Shown here piece by piece: positions 23,115 to 34,234 of a stretch of DNA of 64,000 bases. Positions within the stretch are counted from its first letter, which is position 1. Each line of letters starts with the position of its first letter. The notes under the pieces were generated by a model. The model worked only from the letters and a program-made list of their open reading frames with translations, did no database searches and had not been told where the DNA came from. The DNA is taken from contig JACCGJ010011267.1 of assembly GCA_013407085.1 (NCBI GenBank), positions 1 to 64,000 of the forward strand, written 5' to 3'. The stretch is from Atriophallophorus winterbourni (taxonomy: Eukaryota > Platyhelminthes > Trematoda > Plagiorchiida > Microphallidae). Position numbers and translations under genes: made by a program.

Positions 23115-23134
23115 NNNNNNNNNNNNNNNNNNNN
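23115..23134. other. Assembly gap (20 N)
   Basis: Exactly 20 Ns, probably a placeholder. Left is TA repeat; right begins CATAGTAAAT, which equals part of the Tigger right end, so a Tigger copy may be hidden here as in copy A. Confidence 0.9.
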
Positions 23135-23720
23135 CATAGTAAATATGTGTTCATAAGAGGTATAAAAATCACTTATACGATGTCACTGGAGTCAAGTAAT
23201 ATGCTTACCCTGAGTCAATACACAGGCATCGTCAAATCGTTATGTAACAAATAAGTGTCCAAGGTTCGAGTGAATGTTTGGATACAGGGATAGGTGATAA
23301 TTGCTTCGGGAAGGGCATTCCACAGGAAACAGACACGTACCGAATAGAAATATCGGCGACAATTAGTACGGGAATTGGGAATTTGTAGTGCCGCTGAGTG
23401 GCTACGTGTAATTCCTGATTCACGGTATTTGAACAAATGTTTGAGTGGATGATCTGGAGTATTCAATATCTTGTAAGTAATGATAACGTCACTTCGAAGT
23501 CTACGTTGTAGGGGAGTGGGGAGCTTTAGCTTTTTCAACCTTTCCTCGTATGTAAGGTCTCAAAAACCAGGCACGAGTTTAGTTGCACGATGATATATCT
23601 TGTCAAGCAAGAATATCTTTTTTCATTCACGGAGTCCATGCTTGCGATGCGTGTTCCATTGTGGGAATTAAGTAGGTCTTCATGATTCTTGGCAACGTTA
23701 CAGGCGTTACCGGCGAACAT
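23135..23720 (-). mobile_element. CR1 C-terminal relic
   Basis: Minus strand: KLKLPTPLQRRLRSDVIITY, then NCRRYFYSVRVCFLWNALPE and a stop at 23215. This is the CR1 C-terminus. It is not present in copy A at this position. Confidence 0.8.
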
Positions 23721-23900
23721 TTACTCGTTTTTGTCACCATCTGCGAGGTTATCTAGTCAAATGTTGGATTGTTCGAGTACAGTGGATTTTCTATTGGCTC
23801 TTTGGCAGTAACCTCTAAGTAGGGTAACGATGGTGCTTTTATGACGTTTATTTAACAGTTCATTCAGTTTTTGTATACTGGATTCCAATCCATTTACATG
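23721..23900. other. Unassigned duplicated sequence
   Basis: Matches copy A at about 9640-9830. No gene seen. Confidence 0.4.
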
Positions 23901-24205
23901 CGTATCAAATTCGTACTCAGTGCGATGGGTGTGAGCAACACATTACTTTGGTCATCCTTAAGCGCCGTGAGTGCTTGACCAAAAATCACTTTGTGATTCT
24001 GTGTTTGAACATCGTGGTTCGTTGTGCGAACCCTATGTAACAGTGGCATCCAAGTCTAACTTTGTTTACCACTTATGCACTGTTTCAAGGCACACTTAAC
24101 CTAATCTTACCATCTCCGTCTGATGACGCAAACAGCCAGAAACCGGTAGTGATGTGTAAGTGCGGGGGATGTGAGCAACACATTACTTTGGTCATACTCA
24201 GTGGT
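23901..24205 (+). repeat. Hammerhead repeat family B, monomer (copy B)
   Basis: Counterpart of 9841-10125. The core CTGATGA is at 24120-24126, followed by AGAAACCGGTAGTGATGTG. Stem II (CGC/GCC around AAACA) is imperfect. Confidence 0.75.
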
Positions 24206-24400
24206 CTTCACTTGCGAGGATGACGCTGTTGGTTTGGCCTTGCAAACCTGGCAAACGTAACAAACACCGAGACAATTATCCCCATTAATAATCGCTAACA
24301 AGGCCGAGGTCAGCGATTTGTCGCATTTTGCATGCACTTTCATCGAACACGCGTAACACGTGAAAGACCTTGGCTTAGGACTTACCAAATTTTAGCAAAC
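24206..24400 (-). mobile_element. CR1 ORF1 zinc-finger relic (copy B)
   Basis: Minus strand: FTCYACSMKVHAKCDKSL and GVCYVCQVCKAK. It keeps more of the cysteine pattern (CYAC) than copy A, where this reads WYAC. Confidence 0.75.
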
Positions 24401-24737
24401 CGTACACAGCCAGATGCGGTTTTGTGGGTCATTCGGTCAGGGTTGTGAATAGCACTTTTCAGGGGCTTTTGCACAAGCGGTGGTTCTGTCAAGTGATCGA
24501 TGATGAATATCGTGAGCGCGACAAAATGCGGTTATCACGAATAAGAGGAAAATTAGAATTGAATCTGACGATACGCTTCGGTAGTTGATCGCACGATGTT
24601 GAACATATAACCAGTTGATGGCGAAGAATAAGTTCTTTCCGATTATGTTAATCCATTTGAGAACTTGCAGAGTATTAACAGGGTTCCACGCGCAGATCCA
24701 ATTTGGGAAAATCACGAAATCATATGACTTACTTGAC

Positions 24738-24959
24738 TTAATCCCTTGAGTTCCTGGAGGAACATAGAGCCTCGGCAACTTGCCTCCAGTTTGGTCTGTC
24801 CATAGCAGCTAGTTTGATGCCGTTCCAGTTAAGTCCACACTTGCGGATTTCCTCTTCACACGAGCACTTCCAAGATAGCCTTGGGCGTCCGACCCGTCTC
24901 TTCCAGATTGGGTTCCATACCAGAGCATGACGCGTGATGTCATCATAAGGTTTCTGCAA
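24738..24959 (-). mobile_element. LINE C-terminal relic (copy B)
   Basis: KRRVGRPRLSWKCSCEEEI and MDRPNWRQVAEALCSSR, the counterpart of 10658-10879. Confidence 0.7.
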
Positions 24960-24974
24960 GGTGTGCCCAACCCG

Positions 24975-25300
24975 ATCATATACTTCTTATTAATAAAAAT
25001 TTGGCTTTAAACAAAAACTTCAATCATGTTGTTATTGGAATGTTGCAAAAATATTCCAAACAGTTAATGGTGCTACATTGCACCAACTGTTGGGACTTAG
25101 ATTAGTCCCCACATGAAAGATAAATTTCAATTTGCAAATGAGGATTTATCCTCGAATTCGCTAATAAATGGGTTTAGCACAAAGTCAGAACGGCGTTCGA
25201 ATGTCAGGTCACGGATACGCATACCTGATGAGCGGCAATAATCGTGAAACCGGTCGTGTGCTTCCGTCCTGCTTTTCGAACGTCTGGCTTTAAACAAAAA
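24975..25300 (+). repeat. Hammerhead repeat family C (copy B)
   Basis: Counterpart of 10897-11250. The right flanking direct repeat is shortened: only the GGCTTTAAACAAAAA half remains, at about 25285. Confidence 0.7.
25217..25261 (+). ncRNA. Hammerhead ribozyme, family C (copy B), well formed
   Basis: CTGATGA at 25225-25231, stem II GCGG/TCGT closing CAATAA, GAAA at 25246-25249, ACCGGT stem III, and a GTC site ending at 25255. Stem I pairs GCATAC (25219-25224) with GTGTGC (25256-25261): six pairs with one U-G wobble. All invariant core bases are present. Confidence 0.8.
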
Positions 25301-27137
25301 TCACGAGAAATCCGAATTCGCTCGTATTATCAAATACCGCTACGAGAGTGGTATATGAAGAAAGCTGACTTCGGTGGGATACTCCAACAAGGTATAATAT
25401 ATCCAAGTACGTGTAAGAACAGTACATCATGATAATCAGGAGCTCAAAATAATGCGACCGCACGGCACTTGCGACTATAGATAGCTTCGAAACTCGCCAA
25501 ATATATGACGAATAAAGCGATATGTGACTGTCCCTATTGATTTTTGAAAGATTTTATATTTTTCTCAATACACCTCGTCATCCTATGGTTATTGTTAAGC
25601 TTACTGTTTTTTCTACCGTAAAACTTTCTGAGTTTTGAGTTCTGATTGGTAACGAATGAAAACTCAAAACTTATTAGAGTGGCTAGAGATAACGTCCAGC
25701 AGACTGCTATGCGATGTGCTAATGACTAATGGAATAAAAGTAGCCTCGGTATCAAAAAGCTACAAATACTGTCAAATTTTATGGTACTCATGATAGGATA
25801 CAACGAGCTATTGGTCGAAACAAACTTCAAACAGCTACCATTAATTTAATATCTGGTAACCCGATTATAATTCAGCCCAGCAGATGTAAAAATTGGTCGA
25901 GCACTTCCCCTCTATCTACTCTAGGGTTTTACCGCATGCAGTTGAAAATATCGAGCGTTTACCAATCAGTTAACACTAAGATCCTAAAGTTGACAAAGTT
26001 ATAAGGACAATCCAGCTGAAAATGTTGTATATTAAAAGCCATGGAATGTCTGCATATTCGATTTCGTATCGCTTAGCGGGGTGTAATCAACAATCGAATG
26101 ATGAGCTTCTCGGTTTTATGCTAGGAACAACACGACTCATTCCTTCTTCTCTATAAATGGCAAAAATTCCCCTTGTAAGCCGCATATCATTCTGTTCACC
26201 GACATAGTCCAACCATTGACTTGTTCGGCATTCAGAGGAAATATCAAACGGCAACGCTTATTTTAATCATTAGAATGAACAACCAGTGGTGGTTGACATC
26301 CCGGGGGTGCGCTAGGACAATCAGTGTGCGCGTGATCAGAATCATGTGTGCTGACCTGGAGGATGTCAGTGCAGGGAACTTGATCACCAAATGTGTGGTA
26401 GACTATTTAAATTGGTTCCAATTACAAAATTCACCTCAATGGTAATCTCGAAAGATCTAATCACTGGGAACAACGGTACGTGTTGCATCTTGGCTCGATG
26501 CCTTGGAGCGACCTATAAATCAGTCGTGCTTAAAATTAATTTTTCCACACATTTGTTAGTTTTCTAACATCAAGTAACCTTTATGTTGTTAAATTTTTGA
26601 AACATGTTTCTTTATAAACCAATGATATTCTGCGCCCCGGACGCTTCAAAGGCGATGCACTTTTTATATTTTAGAACTTGGAGTTTTTATTGCGTCGGTT
26701 GGAGAAAGAAGCACGATTGGAAAACATCTTGCAGGCTGAAATTTCGCCAATCACAATCACAACGTTTGATGTCCCAAGTAGACGAATTTGAAGCTTTTTC
26801 GGATTTTAACATTTGAGTGGCAATCCAAAGCTTTCCAGAAAACTATCAATTCGATCTTCTGTTCGCACATTGTATTCTGAATTATTATATGCCAAAAATT
26901 TGTTCAAACAAATGAAGCTATTTTATTCTTCTATTCTTTCCTCGTCGTATACTTCTGACTGAACGACCACTTTAAGTTGGCAACAGAGACTGAAATAGAA
27001 ATAATTTCAAGTGTAAGATTTCATTGAAGATCGACAGGTTAGCCACTCGCTAAAGTCTTGTAAATGAATATAGAGATGATTAATTGATCTTTAATTTGTC
27101 CTTGCATCGCTGTTAAGGTTATGCTTTTCGTAAAATA
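25301..27137. other. 5' flank of the secreted-protein gene (copy B)
   Basis: Matches 11251-13090 closely. The exon-like stretch with LEFLLRRLEKEARLENILQ recurs at about 26675-26795, with two replacements (ITITTF block: S to P, and Q to P). Confidence 0.4.
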
Positions 27138-27158
27138 TCATTATTTTTCAGATTCACA

Positions 27159-27614
27159 ATGAAGCTAATAGCAATCAATTTCATCCTGCTTGGGTTCGTA
27201 TCTATTGTTGAATTATTTGTAATTCCGTCGCGAGGAGGACCACATTCTTTACAGTGGACAGGACACGGAAGCTACGGTCCGTCACAAACAAATATCTTGG
27301 CACATTATCCCGAAACCCCGAAACCGGTCGCTTATATTTTACAGCAAGTGATCGATAACTTGGGAGGGTACAAAACGCAACCAAGGCCACAGTCTCGTCT
27401 TTTTCCAGAAGCGGTAAAACCACATCCACCCCAACCTGCTCACTACCCTGAACCTCAGCCGGAAGAATCAGCTCAGCCAAATTACGAACAAGACTTTCAG
27501 ACTGAACAGCCACCTGGGAATGAACAACAATTTTCACCGAACGCATACGATGAATCTTCACAAGCAGAGAACGAACATGAATCAAATGACGATACGGAGT
27601 CAAGCGATGAATAG
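27159..27614 (+). CDS. Secreted proline-rich acidic protein (copy B)
   Basis: 151 residues, paralogue of 13112-13615 with the same signal peptide (LIAINFILLGFVSIVELF), acceptor at 27149-27151 and AATAAA at 27683. By hand alignment 14 codons differ by replacement and 3 are purely silent, apart from a 16-codon indel after FQTEQ. Twelve of the 14 replacements fall after residue 72 (for example KPQQKPQHH against KTQPRPQSR). Both copies remain open, so both are probably expressed or were until recently. Function unknown; secreted and disordered by composition. Confidence 0.75.
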   Translation: MKLIAINFILLGFVSIVELFVIPSRGGPHSLQWTGHGSYGPSQTNILAHYPETPKPVAYILQQVIDNLGGYKTQPRPQSRLFPEAVKPHPPQPAHYPEPQPEESAQPNYEQDFQTEQPPGNEQQFSPNAYDESSQAENEHESNDDTESSDE

Positions 27615-28189
27615 ATGACAAATTACGATCGATAATTGATTCTGAATGCTGTCAAAAATTCTTGTTTGAGAAATATTGATATAATAAACGTGGTCAACAA
27701 AAGCATTATACTTACTTATAAATAATAAACACAGATTCTTCTTGGGACATTATTCACTGGTTTAAATGAGCTATACGGAAAGTAAGTAGACTTCGATGAA
27801 TTCTCTTAGGTATACTGACGAGCTCATTTTGAGTTCATTAGTGTGAATATGGGTTGAGCAATTTGTTTCTAAGACTATGCCCAGTGATCATTAGTGGAAG
27901 CCATGTGTGACTAACGATGTGCAACACAAATAGCTATACAACCGTTAACTTGCTCCCTCTTCCTTCTTTGTTATTCCGAACCCATTTCGGTTAAGTCAAC
28001 TGACTGGGGGCAAATGGTAAAAGCTGTTTTCGTGAGGTCTGGAAAATATTTTAGATGACAGATTGTGTTTCAAGATTCTAGAATTTATGGTAACTGAATT
28101 CACAATTTCCATATCATAGTAAATATTCGTTCATGCAGAAAGAATAAAATTGAGTATCTAATGTCAAGTATAGTCCTGTTGAATACTTA

Positions 28190-30162
28190 AAATGATTCAA
28201 TACGCAGGTGTCCGTAAATCGTTATGCACCAAATAAGTGTCCCAATTTCGAATGAAAGTTTCGACGCCGGGAGCGACGGCAATCATTTGGGGGAGGTCAT
28301 TTCAAATGAAACAGACACATACAAAATGAAAATTCATGACAGCTGATACGGGAATGGGGTATTTGTAGCAACGCGAAGTGGTGAATCCCAGATTTCCAAA
28401 AAAATGTTTCAAAGGTTGATGCAGGTAATAATCTATTAATATGTTGTATGTTAGTATCACATCACACCGAAGGTTTCTTTGAAGCGGAGTGTGGAATCTC
28501 AGTTTTTGCAATCGTTCCTCATACGTTAGTTTCCGGAAACCACTTGTGAGATTTGTTGCGCGGTGGTACATATTATCGAGCAATACTATATTATTTTAAC
28601 CACGGATTCCAAGCTTGTGATGGTTTGAATTAAGTAGGCCTTCATGATGGTGAGCAACCTTCCAGATTCTGAAAATCATTCGCAGCATACCTAGAATCTT
28701 GGAAGCACGCTTTTAGACGACCTCAGAATGCACGCTATTCTTCAGGCTGCCACATACCCAGACACCATGATCCATATCTAACTCGGTTCAGCTCAAAATC
28801 GTCCTCCCAAAGTTATATTGGTATTTGAATGGCTTACCAATTTGCGAAATTCTCCAAAAAGATCTCGAAGCACTTCATAATTGGTCCTTGCGGAACTGCT
28901 TACCATTCAACATCCAAAAATGTAAAATGTTGAACGTCGGTAAATCATTCGAATTCACATACTCTCTGGGATCTCATCAACTTTCATGGGTTACTGAAGA
29001 GAAAGACCTGGGCGTGTGGATTAGCAGTAACCTGAAGTCTTCACGGCACTGTTCTGTTGTATACAAAAAGTCCTGCCAAATCTTAGCATTGCTCAGAAGG
29101 ATTTTTGGTCGTATCTCAAAGCAGATACTCCCACGTATAATGAACACCTATATCAGACCAACAATGGAGTATGCTGTTCAAGCATGGTCCCCATGGTTAC
29201 AAAAGGACATGACCTTGCTGCAACGGGTATACCACCGCGCTACAAAACTGGTGACCGGGCTATACAACAGGCCATACGAGGAGCGGATTGCAGCACTTAA
29301 CCACTTTGACTTTTCGTACCGTCGTCTCAGGGGTGAGTTGATCCTGCTTTTCAACATTCTGCATACAGTGGATCACCCACTTGAACACCTGTTTCATCGG
29401 CAAGAAGCACGTGGTAGCAGATCGCATGGATACAAGTTAATTATTCCACACTCCAGATCAAATTGTCGAAGGTTTTTCTTTGCTGTCAGAGTCTGTTTTC
29501 TATGGAACTCCCTGACCCCACATATCATTTGCGCAACAAGCCTGAACATGTTCAAAGCTGAACTTGACAAGTATATGTTGACTAAACCCAACCTTGCACC
29601 TGAATACACGTGCTGACTTTCCTTGTGTATAAAACATTTGTGTTGTTTTTATGAATTCCCTATATTTTTAATCTGTGGTTACTGTAAAGTATTTACTTTT
29701 TGGATCATTAGTACTTTGAATAACTTTGAATCACCTCGCATTTTCGGAAATTGAATTGTAGCTTATTCCAAACTGACCATTAATGGTAAGCATCGAAATC
29801 ACTTTTCAGCTGTGTATTTTATCCGCGTCCAAAGTTTTATGTCGTCTGCAATCAGCTTACATAAGAGCGTCTCCGGTAGGTCCTTGATGTAAACCAAGAA
29901 AAGTACTGGTTCGAAGATGGAACCTTGCGGTAGGCAACTAGAGGCTTCAATAACCTGTGATTGTAAACCGTAGATTCGAACGATCGCCTTGGGCCCACTG
30001 AGGTAACTTTCAAGACATACGAGTAGCTTTCCGCTGATACCCATATGCTTCAGCTTTTGTAGAAGCATAAAGTGACAAATTAGGTCAAAGGCTTTAAACA
30101 TATCTAGAGAGCAAGCGTGAATGCTAGCTCCCTCGGCAACCGTATGGGTCCAGTCGTTTAAC
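28190..30162 (-). mobile_element. CR1 3' half relic (copy B)
   Basis: Counterpart of 14160-15405, split by the plus-strand insertion at 28846-29729. Recognisable: LRFHTPLQRNLRCDVILTYN near 28440-28500, and at 29.8-30.2 kb LNDWTHTVAEGASIHACSLD, CLPQGSIFEPVLFLVYI and IADDIKLW. Confidence 0.78.
28846..29729 (+). mobile_element. CR1 3' fragment inserted in copy B
   Basis: 5'-truncated insertion with one open frame to a stop at 29616. It covers the RT thumb and C-terminus: EEKDLGVWISSNLKSSRHC, AVQAWSPWLQKDM, NCRRFFFAVRVCFLWNSLT. It ends not in poly(A) but in a short repeat, ACTTTGAATA twice, as CR1 elements do. Copy A has the uninterrupted target (CCAATTTGC-ATCACCTC near 14950-14960). Confidence 0.88.
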
Positions 30163-30479
30163 ACCATCAACAAGTCAACAAGTTGTTGACACTTTTCGAG
30201 TTCCTTTTTCGCCAAAATATAGAGTGGGTGTACCGAAAACCTCTGAAGATTACGCTCTTGACCAGCGCTATACTCGGAATAATAAGAACGGAATGGAAAA
30301 AAGGAAAACGAACATTATTCAAGGATGTTAGATTTAGCCCACCCAAACCCAATGTCATCAGTCAAACACTCCCTCGTCTAGAGACAGCAGTAGCAGCGTT
30401 TCCATCCAAATGGAAGAAATCAATGCATAAAAAACTTAGTACGTCCGGCTAGAATCTAACCGTACCGAGCAATTCACAC
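30163..30479. other. Unassigned sequence past the duplication edge
   Basis: No recognised gene or repeat. It begins where homology to copy A stops. Confidence 0.4.
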
Positions 30480-31560
30480 AAAGACCTAATTGTAGAACGC
30501 ATCGGATATCGAATCAATCGCCCACGAAGCCACATTTTGGCGGAGAGACCATGTCGTGCTCGTATTCGATTATTTCTGCAGTGCTTTGAGACAACGACGA
30601 GAGGAAAGTCATCCGTAAAGTCAACTTTTGGGGACTCAGAGAAGCACTCTATGAACTAAACGAGGTTCAACTTGTTTTCAGTGATCCAAATAAACATTCC
30701 AACTCACTGTTTAACTACATTCAGATCCAAATCCAATAAAACTCTCGATTTATTCCCAGTATAGATGTCCGCACCTTCCGATTCACTGTTCGCAGTAGAA
30801 CCAGAAAATGGATTTCGCTGAAAAAACGAGCCAGGGCCTAATACGAGCGAGGTAGGCGCGATAGTAAGGACATCCCTGTGATAACACCAGCTGTCGTCCC
30901 GACGAAGTAAATTACAGGCCTGTTACGCTGCTCCCATACACCTCGAAAATTATGGAGCGCATCCTCACTGAGTGTATCGTGGGCCACCTTTAAACCAAAG
31001 GACTTTTATCAGCAGCGCAACATGGGTTTCGTCGAAACAGATTTTGTTTGTCAAAGTTACTCATCACTCTGGATGATTGGACAACGTTTCTTGTCCTAGG
31101 ATACACGGTTCATGCATGCTATATTGATGTATGAAATGCGTGCGGTATCTTGGGTATGCTGAGGAGAATATTTGGGCGGTTCTCTTCTAAAACGATCAGC
31201 CACATTATAAATACATCTATCCAACGATAGAGCACATGATCAGAGTTTGAGGACAGTGGCCGCGTAGACATTGGATTGATGGATAAAATTTACGACCGAG
31301 CGACGAAGCTCGGAGTGAATGGCAATGCTGGGATTGACCGATTTTACACAAAGACGAGTGAGGAGCAACATGTTCATAACATATGAAATACCGCGGATGG
31401 AAAATCACCCTTTCGCGATTGGATTGAAGTCAGTTTTTATCTGCGCGTATTTGCTTTCTGTGGGATATCCACGATTCTACGATCCGTGATTTCAAATCGA
31501 AACTGGATGCTTATATCAAAGAGCTCTTCACTATCGGCACTGTATATTGACCCTATATGA
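30480..31560 (+). mobile_element. Strongly decayed CR1
   Basis: Plus strand, in several frames: RIGYRINRPRSHILAERPCR (ORF1/linker), NYRPVTLLPYTSKIMERILT (RT), and fragments of the RRIFGRFSSK C-terminal region near 31150-31300. Many stops. Confidence 0.65.
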
Positions 31561-33524
31561 ACCCACACAACCCAAACATGTCAATCGAATTTTGATTGCA
31601 TCCCCGGAATTGTATACCTGCCATCCAATGTACATGTAAAGCGATTGCTTTTTTCATCAGAAAATCTTGCAGTTATTATTAGAAAAGCAATGAAAACGAA
31701 ATCTGTCAAAATCTCTTCCTATCAAAAAAATGGCGGCCTAGAAGCCAATTTCGTACGAGGTGCTGTATTTATAACATAATCAACTCAATACAGGCCATCC
31801 CACCAAATGATATGTACAAAGGCTGTAACAATAAAGGGTCTTCTTATATTCGGTGTTCTGAACCTAAAATTTAGCGTTTGATGCGGTGGTGTTCGCCCCC
31901 CGCCGGATTCATATACATGAATGTTCTGAATGTAACATTTCGCGCCTGTACACGGACAGCCAAATTACCCGCCATTATACAGACCCTAATACGAGCGAGG
32001 TAGGCGCGATAGGAAGGAGCATCCCTGTCACTTGACAATAATCAAACCACAAGACATGGGCTGCTGCCAAACATCATTCCAACATGATGTTCACCCAGTA
32101 CGCATTTGAACTTGTGGACGTTTAGTCTTCAACTTAGATGACATCGTCAGCAAAAACTTCAACATCATTTGGCAATGTCAAGCACACATTAGTCCAGACT
32201 TTATCGCGTTTAAAAGGTCTAGGACTGATAAACCACTGGAATAGCAATTGCTGACTGCCAGCCATACTCCAAAAGTGCAATGGATTGACGGGATTCCACA
32301 AAGCAACGCTTCATGAGACACATAGAACTTATTCCAAAATATGTATGATTTAACAAATCCAAGTGAAAAGTGAAAGGTTATATTTGGGGAAGGAAAAAAT
32401 AAAGAGTTAGACGAATGCATTAAACAGGACCAAACCAATCCTTGTAGATACACGAGAGGTGGAACTCGGGAAATCTCAAAAGAACCACACGTTTCAATTG
32501 AAAACATGCGACGGCCAGTTAACGGTAAAGTTTATTGTTTCATAGCCTACTAACGATTATGAGTAACATGAACGATAAAATTAGTGAGTAGTATGAGAAG
32601 GCCAAAAAAAGGGACAGCAGATGTACGGGATAAATAACAGTGGTTAGCACAGGAAACTTCAACTGGATGAGGTAGTGTACCGGTGACGAGGCCTGATCGA
32701 TCGAACTTCCTCAACATGGTCCAAACCCAAACTATCATCGGAATCGATTGTCTGATCGACGCTGTCACCACCGACCTAGAGGAAAAAGAACAAACCGAAT
32801 ACTTTTGAGGAAAACAACAACAACAATACAAAATCGTTGGTAAACTGTCATACACTTAGAGTGGAATTATGCTATTGACAAAAGGCGAAGGAAGGAGACG
32901 GGACAAGCTGCACGTGTTTGCCAAGATGAAGCGAATATGAACTGGGCGGAGAGGCATCCGCCACGAATACAAGCAACTTTATACGGCATGACAGGTCCTT
33001 AATGAATAATCGAAATTTGATGTAAAATTACACGACCCATTTTGCGATGACTTCAAGACCAAACAGTCACTCACATACATCTAAGCGAACCTATATAGCT
33101 GTCTTCTGTCGCAAACGTGAAAGAAGACATTCTCTTAATCAAAAATGAAATTAATCGAAGTCTAAGTAACCGTTGCCAGGTTTGGTGTCATGACCCATAT
33201 CCACGCCCACTCAAACTGCATACATTCAATTAGTATGGAAATTCAAAAAATCAGAGGTTTCTGTGGAAGAGTATATCAGTAGTATCGTATCTGGAGGTGT
33301 GAAAGAGTTCTACAATTACAGACCGCGTTCGACTGACAGCAAATATGCACAACTAAATATCTATGCTAAGAAATAAAGCGCCTTTTGGGCTATCTCTTTT
33401 CGGTTTATGGCGAGCAGAGGTCCAAAATATGTGTACTTTAAAAAAAGGTTACGTGTAGTTCTGAGACAATGTTTCAGCAATTTACACTCGGTCAGTTCCG
33501 AGGATGGTCTTGAAAAAGGAAGAG
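31561..33524. other. No recognisable feature
   Basis: About 2 kb without a supported gene. A phrase beginning CTAATACGAGCGAGGTAGGC occurs at 31986 and also at 30838. Confidence 0.4.
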
Positions 33525-33735
33525 CAGTTCACGAAACTTGTTTGAATGCATGTTCCATTCGAGATGTAGGCACCTCTTCCCAGTTTGTTTTTGCTTAATC
33601 CTCTATAGAATGGGTAGCTATTTAAGTCCCACCCTTCCCCATCTTTAAGGATTTTACTTTTTCGTGGTTGTGTGGCAGTTAAGCATTCGGTACATGCTAC
33701 CGGTGTAATGCTGTCTGTGAGGATGATGATATAAA
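33525..33735 (+). mobile_element. RTE-type LINE 3' end (family 2)
   Basis: A 3'-UTR shared with 40380-40600 (minus), 51640-51930 and 55440-55650: GTAGGCACCTCTTCCCAG, AAGTCCCACCCTTCCCCA, CGGTACATGCTACCGGTGTA, and a terminal GATGATGAT microsatellite. Confidence 0.75.
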
Positions 33736-34234
33736 GGGCCATACACCGTTTGACAGGTAGAGGCAGTAGTAGCTTGTTTTTGCTTACCGGCACCGCTGTA
33801 TGCGACAGGTACGAACCAGTTTACTGTGTGCGATAGGGCAATTTTTATATCAGACAAGAACGCTGAAGTGAAAGCGACCTCCGCTCCGTTAATAACTGGT
33901 TTCTCAACAGTTCATGACAATCAAGTCAAATTACGAACAGAATAGAGTCCAAGCATCGTGAATCAAAATAACAAGGCAGTGTAGCAAGTAGAAGCGATGG
34001 TTCTCGGGGTGTGGAAATCTGGAGAAGGATACAGATCATAATTAGGATCTAGGAGTGAATATAAATCGAGTGCTTTCAGATGGCTGAGTGACAGCGATAG
34101 CAGCCAAGTTGAAATGAAACAAACTAAATGGGAGGAAGTAAAGGAAAATATTGAGAAAAGTGAAAAAAGATGTCACTCTTGACTTTATCAAACCCGGCTC
34201 TGTTGAAATGTCAGAGAACGGTACATACGCACCA
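33736..34234. other. Part of a 1.4-kb duplicated block
   Basis: Near-identical to about 51925-52423 (offset 18189). No gene seen. Confidence 0.6.

Noticed and set aside
32178..32507. 109-codon minus-strand frame
   Set aside because: No family resemblance, no splice or neighbour support, and AT-rich random-like composition.
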